Assembly: GCF_014252295.1 (NCBI RefSeq)
Contig: NZ_CP059215.1
Coordinates: 283,501 to 347,500, forward strand
Origin: Blattabacterium cuenoti
GTDB taxonomy: Bacteria; Bacteroidota; Bacteroidia; Flavobacteriales; Blattabacteriaceae
Direction of reading: 5' to 3'
DNA length: 64,000 bases
A program made the position numbers and the translations under genes. Numbering within the stretch: position 1 is the stretch's first letter; each line of letters begins with the position of its first letter. The notes beneath the pieces were generated by a model. That model was not told where the DNA came from and made no database searches. It was given only the letters and a program-made list of their open reading frames with translations. Shown one piece after another: positions 46,171-55,863 of the stretch.

Positions 46171-46494
46171 TTATTGAATAATTAAAGCATCTAATTTTTT
46201 TCTAATTTCCTCTTTAGAGGCAATTCCAATATGCACATCCTTTTTTTCTCCATTTTTAAAAAAAATCATAGTGGGAATGCTTCGTATTCCATGTTTAGAA
46301 GAATTTTTTGGATTATTATCCACATTTAACTTAAAAAAAAATGCTTTATTCTGATATTCAGAAAATATTTCTTCTAATAAAATAGATAAAGATCGACATG
46401 GAGCACACCACGGTGCCCAGAAATCGACTAATACAGGTTTATCCGATTTATTGACCAATTTTTCAAAATTATCATCGTTTATTTCTTGTAACAT
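46171..46494 (-). CDS. trxA: Thioredoxin
   Basis: Small dithiol reductase; likely clients here are the peroxiredoxin and ribonucleotide reductase. The active site is WAPWCAPCRSLS (WCxPC with alanine in place of the common glycine). The conserved cis-proline region GIRSIPTMIFFKNGEK follows. The start at ATG 46494 (MLQEINDDNFEKLV) gives 107 aa; the frame extends 16 codons up to a TTG that overlaps argE. It lies directly after the arginine operon, 44 bp downstream of argE. Confidence 0.95.
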   Translation of the reverse strand: MLQEINDDNFEKLVNKSDKPVLVDFWAPWCAPCRSLSILLEEIFSEYQNKAFFFKLNVDNNPKNSSKHGIRSIPTMIFFKNGEKKDVHIGIASKEEIRKKLDALIIQ

Positions 46495-46538
46495 ATTTTT
46501 CTCTTTTATTAAACAAATGTACCTTTTTTGTTTCAAAT

Positions 46539-47618
46539 TCAAAAGGAAAAGTCTTTTAACAAACAGATATAAATATCTATTCCTTCCATGATTTCTGAAA
46601 TAAGAATATACTCATTAGGAGTATGAGAACGGATACTATCTCCAACTCCCATTTTAATTGTAGGAAAAGGCATAATGCTTTGATCAGAAAGTGTAGGAGA
46701 TCCATAAGTTTTTATTCCCATTAATTTAGCTTTTGAAACAATAGGATGCATAGGATCTATAAAAGAAGAATTTAAATGATAAGAACGAGGTTTTATTTTA
46801 GATTGAATAATTTTTTGTATAATTTCAATTAATTCTTCATTTTTATATAACTCATTAGTTCTAATATCTACAATAAAAGAACAAAAATCAGGTATAACAT
46901 TATGTTGTATTCCTCCTTGTATTTGAGTAACATTTAAGGTAGTATAACCTAATAATTTTGATCTTCTATCAAAAAAGATATTTCTCAAATTTTCTATATC
47001 TCTTGTCGCTACATAAATAGCATTTATTCCTATATTTCTTGCAGAATGTCCTGTTTTTCCTTTGGCTATACAATCTAATATCATTAATCCTTTTTCAGCA
47101 ATAGCTACTTGCATCTGTGTTGGTTCTCCTACAATTCCTAAGTCTATCTTTCCCAATTCAGAAAGAATTGCTCTAATTCCAAAAGAACCAGATATTTCTT
47201 CTTCTGCAGTAATTGAAAGAACCAATCTGTAAGGTAATTCAGATAAATTACTTAAATATATAAAAGTAGATATTAATGATACAACAGAAGCTCCAGCATC
47301 ATTACTTCCTAATCCTATTAGTTTATCTCCATTTTTTTTAGCGGAAAAAGGATTTGTTTCCCAATTTTTCCCTGGTTTAACCGTATCATGATGAGAATTT
47401 AATAATATGGTTCGTATGTTCTCTTTTTTTAAAAAATTATCATTTTCAGTCCATATATTATTAAATTTTCTCCTTACATGAAATCCATATTTACGAAGAT
47501 AATCTTCTATAAGAAAAGATACTTTATTTTCTTGTTTTGATATAGAAGGTGTATTGATTAGTTTTATAATAAGCTGAACAGCTTCTTTTTTTAATATTTT
47601 CAAATTGACTATAGACAT
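46539..47618 (-). CDS. argE: Acetylornithine deacetylase-like M20 peptidase (ArgE)
   Basis: Zinc-dependent M20 deacylase, expected to remove the acyl group from N-acyl-citrulline (or ornithine) in the Bacteroidetes arginine pathway. Metal ligands are seen in LLNSHHDTVKPG, GLGSNDAGASV and ITAEEEISGSFG, with EPTQMQVAIAEKG and a C-terminal histidine in SIRSHTPNEYI. At 359 aa it is full-length. It is the last gene of the operon and overlaps argB by 10 bp. Its relative DapE removes succinyl groups, so acyl preference is open, and ArgF' next door is equally ambiguous. Confidence 0.88.
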   Translation of the reverse strand: MSIVNLKILKKEAVQLIIKLINTPSISKQENKVSFLIEDYLRKYGFHVRRKFNNIWTENDNFLKKENIRTILLNSHHDTVKPGKNWETNPFSAKKNGDKLIGLGSNDAGASVVSLISTFIYLSNLSELPYRLVLSITAEEEISGSFGIRAILSELGKIDLGIVGEPTQMQVAIAEKGLMILDCIAKGKTGHSARNIGINAIYVATRDIENLRNIFFDRRSKLLGYTTLNVTQIQGGIQHNVIPDFCSFIVDIRTNELYKNEELIEIIQKIIQSKIKPRSYHLNSSFIDPMHPIVSKAKLMGIKTYGSPTLSDQSIMPFPTIKMGVGDSIRSHTPNEYILISEIMEGIDIYICLLKDFSF

Positions 47619-48400
47619 ATAATAGTCTTATTATTAACATCATTTAAATATTTAGGTAAACCTATACTGACCTTAGTCACTCCATTTTTTAATGCAAAAA
47701 AAGCATTTTCTAATTTAGGGATCATACCATCTTTTATGGTATGATTTTTTTTCATTTTTTGAAATGAATTAAAACTTATTTTTTTATAAAAAGATTCTGG
47801 ATCTTTTATATCTCGTAAAACTCCTTTTTTTTCAAAACAAAAATGTAATTCTATCTGACAATCCTTTTCCTTTTTTAAGGATACAGCTATGTAAGACGCA
47901 ATTGTGTCTGCATTTGTATTGAGTAAATTACCTGTTCCATCATGAGTAATGGAACAAAATACAGGAATGATATTATTTTTCAATAAAAATTGAATGAAAC
48001 GTGTATTAACACTTTTTCTATGGATATCAATATCTCCTACATATCCATAATCAATATCTGTTTTTTTTCGTATATACGATTTAATGCAGTTTCCATCTGC
48101 TCCACATAAACCAAAAGCATTACAGTTATGAGATTGTAAACGAGCTACAATATTTTTATTAATCATTCCGGCATAAGTCATAACAACGATATCTAAAGTT
48201 TCTTTATCGGTTATCCTTCTCCCTTGTAAAATTTTTTGACAAATTCCCATTTTATTTGAAACAAGATCTGCTTTTCTTCCTCCTCCATGAATCAATACTT
48301 TATATCCTTGCAGTTTACTACAAAAATCTTTCAAAGAAGAATTAAGAATCTCTGGATCATTAATTAAATGACCTCCAATTTTTACTACATGGATTTTCAT
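47609..48400 (-). CDS. argB: Acetylglutamate kinase ArgB
   Basis: Phosphorylates N-acetyl-L-glutamate (or its N-succinyl analogue in some Bacteroidetes). Amino-acid-kinase fold: VKIGGHLINDPE, VLIHGGGRKADLVSNKMG, then VFCSITHDGTGNLLNTNADTIA and the C-terminal KDGMIPKLENAF. At 263 aa it is normal and has no N-terminal extension of the arginine-inhibited hexameric type. It overlaps argF' by 4 bp (ATGA) upstream and argE by 10 bp downstream. Confidence 0.94.
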   Translation of the reverse strand: MKIHVVKIGGHLINDPEILNSSLKDFCSKLQGYKVLIHGGGRKADLVSNKMGICQKILQGRRITDKETLDIVVMTYAGMINKNIVARLQSHNCNAFGLCGADGNCIKSYIRKKTDIDYGYVGDIDIHRKSVNTRFIQFLLKNNIIPVFCSITHDGTGNLLNTNADTIASYIAVSLKKEKDCQIELHFCFEKKGVLRDIKDPESFYKKISFNSFQKMKKNHTIKDGMIPKLENAFFALKNGVTKVSIGLPKYLNDVNNKTIICL

Positions 48401-49371
48401 GATAAAGACTCTAGAATTTTTAAAAAAATTATTTGTGAAGCATAAATTCTATTTTCTGCTTGTTGCAATACTATAGAATCTTCGCTATCTAAAACAGCAT
48501 CTTCCACTACAACATTTCTTCTAACAGGTAAACAGTGCATAAATTTAGCACGATTGGTTAGTTTCATTTTATTTACAGTAATCATCCAGTCAGAACTGGT
48601 ACAGAGTATTTTTCCATAATCTAAATAACTACTCCAATTTTTGGCATAAATAAAATCTGCATTCATAAATGCTTCATTTTGATTATGTGTTATAAAAACT
48701 CCATTAGAAAATTTATTATGAAGATTATATTTTTTAGGACACGCAATAGTAAAATCAATTTCATCTATTTTTGATATCCATTGAGAAAAAGAATTCGCCA
48801 CGGAATGAGGCAATGGATTAATATGAGGGGTCCAACTTAGAACAACTTTACATCTTTTTTTAAAAAAAGATGTAAATTCTGCAATAGTCATTACGTCTGC
48901 TAAAGACTGTAAAGGATGCAAAGTTGCACTTTCCATATTGACTACTGGAATTCGAGAATATTCCAATATCTTATTAAAAATTACTTCTTTGTAATCAAAA
49001 TCTTGATTTGATAAATTAGGAAAAATCCTAACTGCAAGAATATCACAATATATGCTCATAACAGAGATCGCTTCTTTCAGATGTTCTTGTGTCATTTTCA
49101 TTACACTTCCATCATTCATTTCAATTTTCCAAGAATCTTTATGGATATCTAGTACCCAAGTATTACATCCTAAATTAAAAGCTGCTTTTTGACAACTAAT
49201 TCTTGTTCGTAAACTAGGATTAAAAAAAACCAATCCAATTGTTTTATTTTTTCCAACATGTTTAAATTCATATGGATTTTTTTTTAAAAAAAGAGCTTCT
49301 TTAAGAAGATCATATACATTTATAACATCTTCTACACTAAAAAATTTTCTCATAAACTTTTTCATTTTCAT
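48397..49371 (-). CDS. argF': N-acyl-L-ornithine carbamoyltransferase (ArgF')
   Basis: Carbamoylates N-acetyl- or N-succinyl-L-ornithine to the N-acylcitrulline, the Bacteroidetes/Xanthomonas variant of OTCase. The carbamoyl-phosphate motif is FFNPSLRTRIS. HPLQSLADVMTI and the acyl-type HCLPVRRN are typical. The proline-rich segment WTPHINPLPHSVANSF is characteristic of this subgroup rather than of true ArgF. In the loop where acetyl enzymes have Glu and succinyl enzymes have Pro, this one has Gln (TQEHL, residue 95). Start: ATG 49371 overlaps the carB stop; ATG 49353 (MRKFFSVEDV) is also plausible. Confidence 0.9.
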   Translation of the reverse strand: MKMKKFMRKFFSVEDVINVYDLLKEALFLKKNPYEFKHVGKNKTIGLVFFNPSLRTRISCQKAAFNLGCNTWVLDIHKDSWKIEMNDGSVMKMTQEHLKEAISVMSIYCDILAVRIFPNLSNQDFDYKEVIFNKILEYSRIPVVNMESATLHPLQSLADVMTIAEFTSFFKKRCKVVLSWTPHINPLPHSVANSFSQWISKIDEIDFTIACPKKYNLHNKFSNGVFITHNQNEAFMNADFIYAKNWSSYLDYGKILCTSSDWMITVNKMKLTNRAKFMHCLPVRRNVVVEDAVLDSEDSIVLQQAENRIYASQIIFLKILESLS

Positions 49372-52300
49372 TTATATTCATTCCAAGCTTTTATAAATAA
49401 TTGTTCCATAGATAAATTACAAAATGCTTGTATAAAAGCTTTTGCTAGACGCGCATTGGTCAGAAGAGGTATATTAAAATCAACTGCAGAACGTCTTATA
49501 GCATAATCATTATCTAATTCTGATTTACTCAAATTTTTTGGAATATTAATAATAAGATCCAATTTTCTATTTTTTATCAATTCAATAACATTTGAATATT
49601 TTTTTTCATTTGGCCAATGAACTCTTATAGAGGGAATTTCATTTTTTTGTAAAAAATTATTTGTGCCTTCTGTAGCAAATAACACATATCCTTTTTTATG
49701 TAACAATTTGATTACTTCTAAAAGGTCCAATTTTGATCCAATAGGACCTCCAGATATCAATATATTTTTTTTTGGAATGGTATACCCAACGGAAATCATT
49801 GATTTCAGAAGAGCTTCATCAAAAGTATTTCCTAAACATCCCACTTCTCCTGTTGAAGACATATCCACTCCTAAAATAGGATCTGCATCTTGCAACCTAG
49901 AAAAAGAAAATTGAGAAGCCTTCACTCCTAAAAAATTTGTAATAAAAAAATTAGGTTCCATTTTATTTTTCTTCTTTCCAAGAATAACTTGAGTAGCTAA
50001 TTCAATCATATTGAAATGAGATACTTTTGATACAAAAGGAAAACTTCTAGATGCTCTTAAATTACATTCAATTACTTTTATTTTATTGTCTTTAGATAAA
50101 AATTGAATATTAAAAGGACCAGATATATTAAAATATTTGGATATTTTTCTAGATATAGAAATGATATCTTTCAATGTTGACAAATAGAGATTATGTGGGG
50201 GATACACCAAAGTAGCATCTCCTGAATGAACTCCTGCAAATTCTACGTGTTCCGATATAGCGTAATATAAAATTTCTCCATGCTGAGAAACAGCATCTAA
50301 TTCAATTTCTTTTGCATCTTTAATAAATTCTGTAATAATTAATGGATGCTCAGGAGATATTGATATCTTTTTATTAAGATAATGTTGCAATTCTTCTTGA
50401 TTCGAAAAAATATTCATTTCTTCCCCAGAAAGAACATATGAAGGTCTCACTAAGATAGGAAAATCCACTTCTCTAACAAATTGATAAATCGTATCCAAAT
50501 CGGATAATTCTTTCCATCTAGGTTGTTCAATTTTTAAATCATCCATAGCATTAGAAAATTTATATCTATTTTCTACTTTGTCTATGGAAATAGGAGAGGT
50601 TCCCAAAATTTTTACTTTTTTTTCAAAAAGTTTTAGAACCAAATTATTAGGAATTTGCCCCCCCATGGAAACAATTGTTCCTTTTGGTTTTTCCAGTTCA
50701 ATAATATCCAATACTCGTTCTACAGTTAGCTCTTCAAAATATAATCTATCACATACATCAAAATCAGTACTGACAGTTTCAGGATTATAATTAATCATTA
50801 TTGATCTATAAGATTCTTTCCTAATAGTATTCAATGCATTTACACAACACCAATCAAATTCTACACTACTTCCAATTCTATAAACACCAGATCCTAGTGT
50901 AATGACAGATCTTTCATCTTCCTCATAAAGAATATCATGTTGAATAGCGTGATATGTCAAATACAAATAATTTGTATACGCTGGATATTCAGAAGCTAAA
51001 GTATCAATTTTCCTAACATATGGAACTATATCTTTTTCTTTTCTATATTCTCTTATTTTTTGTTCTAAATGATAAATACGGTTGTACTCATGTTGATTAT
51101 TTTTTTTGTTAAAAAAAATAATAGCTATTTGCATATCAGAAAAACCTTCTTTTTTTGCTTTTCGTAACAATTCGTATGGAATATCTCTCCAATTATCACA
51201 ACTATCTATCTTTTTTTTCGTTTGAAAAATGTTATCAAGTTGAAATAGAAACCATGGATCAATTTTTGTTAAATCATGTATTTCTTTCACAGAAAAACCT
51301 TTTTCTAAAGCTTCTTCTAAAAAGAATATTCTTTGGTCTGTAGGTTCTTTAAGAGATTCTCTCAATAAATGATTAGATACTAATTTTTTTTTCTTCATGT
51401 TTATGAACCCTTGTTTACCTATATCTAGCATTCTAATTCCTTTTTGTAGAGCTTCTTCAAAAGATCCTCCAATAGCCATTACTTCCCCTACACTTTTCAT
51501 GCTACTTCCAATTCTATTAGAAACACCATAAAATTTTTTAAGGTCCCATCTAGGTATTTTGCATACCACGTAATCCAACGCTGGTTCAAAAAAAGCAGAA
51601 GTATTTTTAGTAACAGAATTCTTTAATTCATGTAATCCGTATCCTAAAGATAATTTTGCCGCTACAAAAGCCAAGGGATAACCCGTTGCTTTTGAAGCAA
51701 GAGCACTGGAACGAGAAAGACGTGCATTAACTTCAATAACACGATAGTCTTCTGAATTAGGATCTAATGCAAATTGAACATTGCATTCCCCAACTATATA
51801 AAAATTTCTAGCAATATATATTGCTATTTTTCTTAAATTATAATATTCAGAATTTGTTAAAGTTTGTGACGGTGCTACTACAATACTTTCTCCTGTATGA
51901 ATTCCTATAGGATCAAAATTTTCCATATTACATACAGAAATACAATTATCATATTTATCTCTCACTATTTCGTATTCAACTTCTTTCCATCCCTCTAAAG
52001 ATTCTTCTACTACAATTTGAGAAGAATAAGAAAAAGCTCTACTTACTATTTTTTTTAAATCATTAATATTTTTCGCGAAACCACTTCCCAATCCTCCAAG
52101 TGTATAAGCAGACCTAATAATAATTGGAAATCCTATTTCCAAAGAATAATAAATAGCATCATCTATGGAATGAACCACAAAACTTTTTGCTGTTTTTATG
52201 TTAATCTTAGTCAACCTATTTTTAAATAAATTTCTATCTTCACTGTGAATAATAGATTCAATAGGTGTACCTAAAACTTGAATATTGTATTTTTCTATGA

Positions 52301-52607
52301 TTCCTTCTCGAAACAGCTGAATTCCACAATTCAATGCAGTTTGTCCACCAAAAGACAATAGAATTCCTTTTGGTTTTTCTTTATCTATAACATTTTTAAT
52401 AAAAAATAAAGTCAAAGGAAGAAAATAAACTTTATCAGCAATTTCTTTTGATGTTTGAACTGTGGCAATATTCGGATTAATCAATATAGTATAAACACCC
52501 TCCTCTTTAAGAGCTTTTAATGCTTGTGTTCCAGAATAATCAAATTCACCAGCTTCTCCTATTTTTAATGCACCTGATCCCAGGATAAGTACTTTGTCTA
52601 TTTTCAT
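49368..52607 (-). CDS. carB: Carbamoyl-phosphate synthase large subunit CarB
   Basis: Makes carbamoyl phosphate from bicarbonate, ammonia and two ATP for both arginine and pyrimidines. At 1079 aa it is complete. The first ATP-grasp half (~1-400) has LGSGALKIGEAGEFDYSGTQ, and the second half (~550-930) mirrors it with TLGSGVYRIGSSVEFDWCCV. The C-terminal MGS-like allosteric domain (~935-1079) has ILISGGPIGSKLD. The duplication and all nucleotide-binding blocks look intact. It sits between carA (28 bp upstream) and argF' (4 bp overlap), so it is devoted mainly to arginine in this arrangement. Confidence 0.97.
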   Translation of the reverse strand: MKIDKVLILGSGALKIGEAGEFDYSGTQALKALKEEGVYTILINPNIATVQTSKEIADKVYFLPLTLFFIKNVIDKEKPKGILLSFGGQTALNCGIQLFREGIIEKYNIQVLGTPIESIIHSEDRNLFKNRLTKINIKTAKSFVVHSIDDAIYYSLEIGFPIIIRSAYTLGGLGSGFAKNINDLKKIVSRAFSYSSQIVVEESLEGWKEVEYEIVRDKYDNCISVCNMENFDPIGIHTGESIVVAPSQTLTNSEYYNLRKIAIYIARNFYIVGECNVQFALDPNSEDYRVIEVNARLSRSSALASKATGYPLAFVAAKLSLGYGLHELKNSVTKNTSAFFEPALDYVVCKIPRWDLKKFYGVSNRIGSSMKSVGEVMAIGGSFEEALQKGIRMLDIGKQGFINMKKKKLVSNHLLRESLKEPTDQRIFFLEEALEKGFSVKEIHDLTKIDPWFLFQLDNIFQTKKKIDSCDNWRDIPYELLRKAKKEGFSDMQIAIIFFNKKNNQHEYNRIYHLEQKIREYRKEKDIVPYVRKIDTLASEYPAYTNYLYLTYHAIQHDILYEEDERSVITLGSGVYRIGSSVEFDWCCVNALNTIRKESYRSIMINYNPETVSTDFDVCDRLYFEELTVERVLDIIELEKPKGTIVSMGGQIPNNLVLKLFEKKVKILGTSPISIDKVENRYKFSNAMDDLKIEQPRWKELSDLDTIYQFVREVDFPILVRPSYVLSGEEMNIFSNQEELQHYLNKKISISPEHPLIITEFIKDAKEIELDAVSQHGEILYYAISEHVEFAGVHSGDATLVYPPHNLYLSTLKDIISISRKISKYFNISGPFNIQFLSKDNKIKVIECNLRASRSFPFVSKVSHFNMIELATQVILGKKKNKMEPNFFITNFLGVKASQFSFSRLQDADPILGVDMSSTGEVGCLGNTFDEALLKSMISVGYTIPKKNILISGGPIGSKLDLLEVIKLLHKKGYVLFATEGTNNFLQKNEIPSIRVHWPNEKKYSNVIELIKNRKLDLIINIPKNLSKSELDNDYAIRRSAVDFNIPLLTNARLAKAFIQAFCNLSMEQLFIKAWNEYK

Positions 52608-52635
52608 ACTAATTTTGGAAGATTCTTAAAATTAA

Positions 52636-53736
52636 TTATTTATTGCTTTTATTAACAATTGAATTGATAAAAAAATCGAATAAAAATTCTGTATCCGTAG
52701 GACCACTTGAAGCTTCTGGATGAAACTGTACAGAAAAAAAAGGTTTATAATCATGGATTATTCCTTCGCAAGTATCATCATTTAAATTTTTAAAAAATAT
52801 TTTCCATTCTTTCGGAAGATTTTCCGAATCCAAAACATATCCATGATTCTGTGATGTAATAAAACTTTTTCCTGTTTTTAATGATATAACCGGTTGATTA
52901 TGACTTCTATGAGAAAATTTTAATTTAGAAGTATCTCCTCCTGCTGCAATCCCCAAAAGTTGATTCCCCAAACATATACCAAATATAGGTCGTTCATTTT
53001 TCAGAACTAAACGAATATAATGTATAGGTTTTTCATAAATCTTTGGATTTCCAGGTCCATTGGAAAGAACTAATCCATCATATTCTTCGTTCGTAAAATC
53101 ATAATCCCATGGAACCCTTATAATGGTACAATCTCTTTGCAAGAGACAACGTAAAATATTATTTTTTAATCCAAAGTCTACAAGTAATATTTTGTATTGT
53201 CCATTTCCATATGTTATTTTTTCACGAATAGATACTTTTTCAGACAGGTTTTCCAGATTAGGATCATAAAATGGAATATCTTCATTTTCTATTAAAATTT
53301 TTCCTAACATAGATCCACCATTTTTTCTAAGTTTTTTTGCTATAGATCTAGTATCTATACCATATAATCCAGGAACTCCATTTCTAGATAACCAATCAGA
53401 TAGTGATAAATTCATATTCCAATGATACGGACGGTTAGAATAATAAGAAACAATAAGTCCAGATACTTGAATTTTATCGGATTCATAAAATTCAGAAATA
53501 GATTCTTTACAATAAGAAGAAGATGGAATACCATAGTTTCCTATCATAGGATAAGTATAAGTAAGAATTTGACCTTTGTAAGAAGGATCTGTCATACTTT
53601 CTGTATAACCAGTCATTGCGGTATTAAATACAACCTCTCCGGAAGAAGATATTGAAGCTCCAAAATGATAAGAATCATATCTTGTTCCATCTTCTAACAT
53701 AAGGATAGCTTTCTTTATTTTTTTATTACTTTCCAT
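52636..53736 (-). CDS. carA: Carbamoyl-phosphate synthase small subunit CarA
   Basis: Glutaminase subunit that feeds ammonia to CarB. The N-terminal CPSase_sm domain begins AILMLEDGTRYDSYHFGA with FNTAMTGYTESMTDPSYKGQ. The class I amidotransferase domain has the catalytic Cys in PIFGICLGNQLLGIAAGG and the His/Glu pair in FFSVQFHPEASSGPTD. So glutamine-dependent activity is retained. Length is 366 aa. It overlaps argD by 11 bp and precedes carB by 28 bp. Confidence 0.96.
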   Translation of the reverse strand: MESNKKIKKAILMLEDGTRYDSYHFGASISSSGEVVFNTAMTGYTESMTDPSYKGQILTYTYPMIGNYGIPSSSYCKESISEFYESDKIQVSGLIVSYYSNRPYHWNMNLSLSDWLSRNGVPGLYGIDTRSIAKKLRKNGGSMLGKILIENEDIPFYDPNLENLSEKVSIREKITYGNGQYKILLVDFGLKNNILRCLLQRDCTIIRVPWDYDFTNEEYDGLVLSNGPGNPKIYEKPIHYIRLVLKNERPIFGICLGNQLLGIAAGGDTSKLKFSHRSHNQPVISLKTGKSFITSQNHGYVLDSENLPKEWKIFFKNLNDDTCEGIIHDYKPFFSVQFHPEASSGPTDTEFLFDFFINSIVNKSNK

Positions 53737-54877
53737 TTTTTTTGTATAGATATGCTAAGGCATTCCTTAATTTTGTAAGGAATAATTTTATATGATCTAC
53801 ATTAATATTCATAGGAGGTAGTAATCGTAAAACATATGGATTATTAGATGTTCCAATAAATACTTTTTCTTTGTAAATTAAAATATTTTTCAAATCCTGA
53901 ATAGGAAAATTAAATTCTAACCCTAGCATAAGACCCCTACCTCTTATTTCTTTAATTTCAGGAATAAGCTTCAACTTTTTTAACAATATTTTTCCCATTT
54001 TTCTTGCATTTTCGATTAAATTTTCTTTTTTAATAATTTCCAATACAGCAATTCCAGCTGTACAAGCTAAATGATTTCCTCCAAAAGTAGTTCCTAACAT
54101 ACCATGATATGGTTTAAATTTAGGATGAATTAGTACACCTCCTATAGGAAATCCATTTCCCATTCCCTTAGCTATAGTAATTAAATCTGGTTGTATAGGA
54201 TATAATTGGTGAGAAAAAAAAGATCCTGTTCTACCATATCCACTTTGTACTTCGTCAATAATTAGTATTGTATCATATCTTTTGCAAAGATCTGCAGCCT
54301 TGCAAAAAAAATCTAATCCTGGATCTATAATCCCAGATATTCCTTGTATACCTTCAGTAATTAAAGCACAAATATTTTTTTTCTTTAATTTTTCTTCTAA
54401 CAAATCAAAATCCTGATAATCTAAAAATATAGTTTCATGTAGAGCATTAAAAGGAGAAACTATTTTATAGTTATCTGTAACAGAGACACTACCGCTTGTT
54501 CTTCCATGAAAAGAACCTTTAAACGCTATTATCTTTTTTTTCCCTGTATAAAAAGAAGCTATTTTCAATGCATTTTCATTAGATTCTGTACCTGAGTTAC
54601 ATATAAATAAGGAATAATCTTCATATCCTGAAATACTTCCAATAAGATTAGCTAATTTGTTTTTTTGTGAAATAAAAACACTATTAGAATAATAAGATAT
54701 TTTATTAATTTGTTCAGTCAAGGCTTCCACGTAATATGGATGCGAATGACCAATAGAAACTACTGCATGTCCTCCATAAAAATCCAAATACATGTTCCCA
54801 TTCACATCAAAAAGATAAGATCCTTTGCTTTTGTTTAATTCTATATTTAGAACAGGATAAACGTCAAATAATTTCAT
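53726..54877 (-). CDS. argD: Acetylornithine aminotransferase ArgD
   Basis: PLP enzyme transaminating N-acyl-glutamate semialdehyde to N-acylornithine. The PLP-binding lysine is in LITIAKGMGNGFPIGG. Other hallmarks are YLDFYGGHAVVSIGHSHP, FICNSGTESNENALKIA, AFKGSFHGRTSGSVSVT and LIIDEVQSGYGRTG. I chose ATG 54877 (MKLFDVYPVLNIELNKSKG, 383 aa), 11 bp after argC; the frame extends 15 codons further up, into argC. It overlaps carA by 11 bp. Confidence 0.94.
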   Translation of the reverse strand: MKLFDVYPVLNIELNKSKGSYLFDVNGNMYLDFYGGHAVVSIGHSHPYYVEALTEQINKISYYSNSVFISQKNKLANLIGSISGYEDYSLFICNSGTESNENALKIASFYTGKKKIIAFKGSFHGRTSGSVSVTDNYKIVSPFNALHETIFLDYQDFDLLEEKLKKKNICALITEGIQGISGIIDPGLDFFCKAADLCKRYDTILIIDEVQSGYGRTGSFFSHQLYPIQPDLITIAKGMGNGFPIGGVLIHPKFKPYHGMLGTTFGGNHLACTAGIAVLEIIKKENLIENARKMGKILLKKLKLIPEIKEIRGRGLMLGLEFNFPIQDLKNILIYKEKVFIGTSNNPYVLRLLPPMNINVDHIKLFLTKLRNALAYLYKKNGK

Positions 54878-54888
54878 ATCATTTTTTA

Positions 54889-55863
54889 TTAAAAACGAAC
54901 GGATTTTAGTTTTAAACCACAATTTTCATCTAGATGAAACATAAGATTCATATTTTGTATAGCTTGACCTGAAGCTCCTTTTATCAAATTATCTATAATA
55001 CTGATAACAATCAATTGATCCTTCTCTTTAAGAAGATATAAAATACATTTATTAGTATTTATCACTTGTTTAATATCGATATTAATATCAGAAATATTTA
55101 CAAATGGATGATTTTTATAATATTCTTTATATATTTCTCTATTCTTTTCTAAAGAAAAAGAAGAAGAAGTATATAAAGTGGTTATAATTCCTCTTGAGAA
55201 ATTTCCTCTATAAGGAACGAAATAAACTTTATAACAAAAATTATTTTGTACTTTGTGGATAGTTTGTTCAATTTCTTGTAAATGTTGATGTTGAAAAATT
55301 TTATAAGCAGAAATATTGTTATTTCTCCAACTAAAATGGTTAGTATCACTATGTTTTCTTCCGGATCCTGTAGAACCAGTTATAGCACTAATATGAATAT
55401 TATTTTTTAATAATTGATTTTTAGCTAATGGCAAAATAGATAAAAGAATAGCTGTAGCAAAACATCCAGGATTTGCTATATTATTAGATTCTTGTATTTT
55501 TTCTTTTTGTAATTCTGGTAATCCGTATACAAAATTTCTTTTTTCAAAAGAAGATTGATTTGTGAGTCTGAAATCTTGACTTAAATCAATAATTTTTGTT
55601 ATTTCCGATATATTATTCAATTCTTTTCTAGATTGTCCATGTTCAGAACAAAGAAATACGACATCAACATTTTGAGTTAAATTACGAGTAAATTTCATAT
55701 TATTTGTTTCTCCTAATAAATCTTGATGAACCAAATGAATCAATTTACCTGAGTTACTTCTACTAACCACACTTTTTATTCTAGTTTTCGGATGATGGAT
55801 CATCAGTCTTATTAATTCTCCAGCAGTATATCCACTTCCTCCAATAATACCTATTTCAATCAT
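54889..55863 (-). CDS. argC: N-acetyl-gamma-glutamyl-phosphate reductase ArgC
   Basis: NADPH-dependent reduction of N-acyl-glutamyl phosphate to the semialdehyde. A Rossmann N-terminus (IGIIGGSGYTAGELIRLM) is followed by the catalytic cysteine in IANPGCFATAILLS. VPYRGNFSRGIITTLY and GASGQAIQNMNLM are also characteristic. Length is 324 aa. Its ATG shares one base with the argG stop (TAATG), a tight stop-start arrangement that suggests coupled translation. Confidence 0.95.
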   Translation of the reverse strand: MIEIGIIGGSGYTAGELIRLMIHHPKTRIKSVVSRSNSGKLIHLVHQDLLGETNNMKFTRNLTQNVDVVFLCSEHGQSRKELNNISEITKIIDLSQDFRLTNQSSFEKRNFVYGLPELQKEKIQESNNIANPGCFATAILLSILPLAKNQLLKNNIHISAITGSTGSGRKHSDTNHFSWRNNNISAYKIFQHQHLQEIEQTIHKVQNNFCYKVYFVPYRGNFSRGIITTLYTSSSFSLEKNREIYKEYYKNHPFVNISDINIDIKQVINTNKCILYLLKEKDQLIVISIIDNLIKGASGQAIQNMNLMFHLDENCGLKLKSVRF

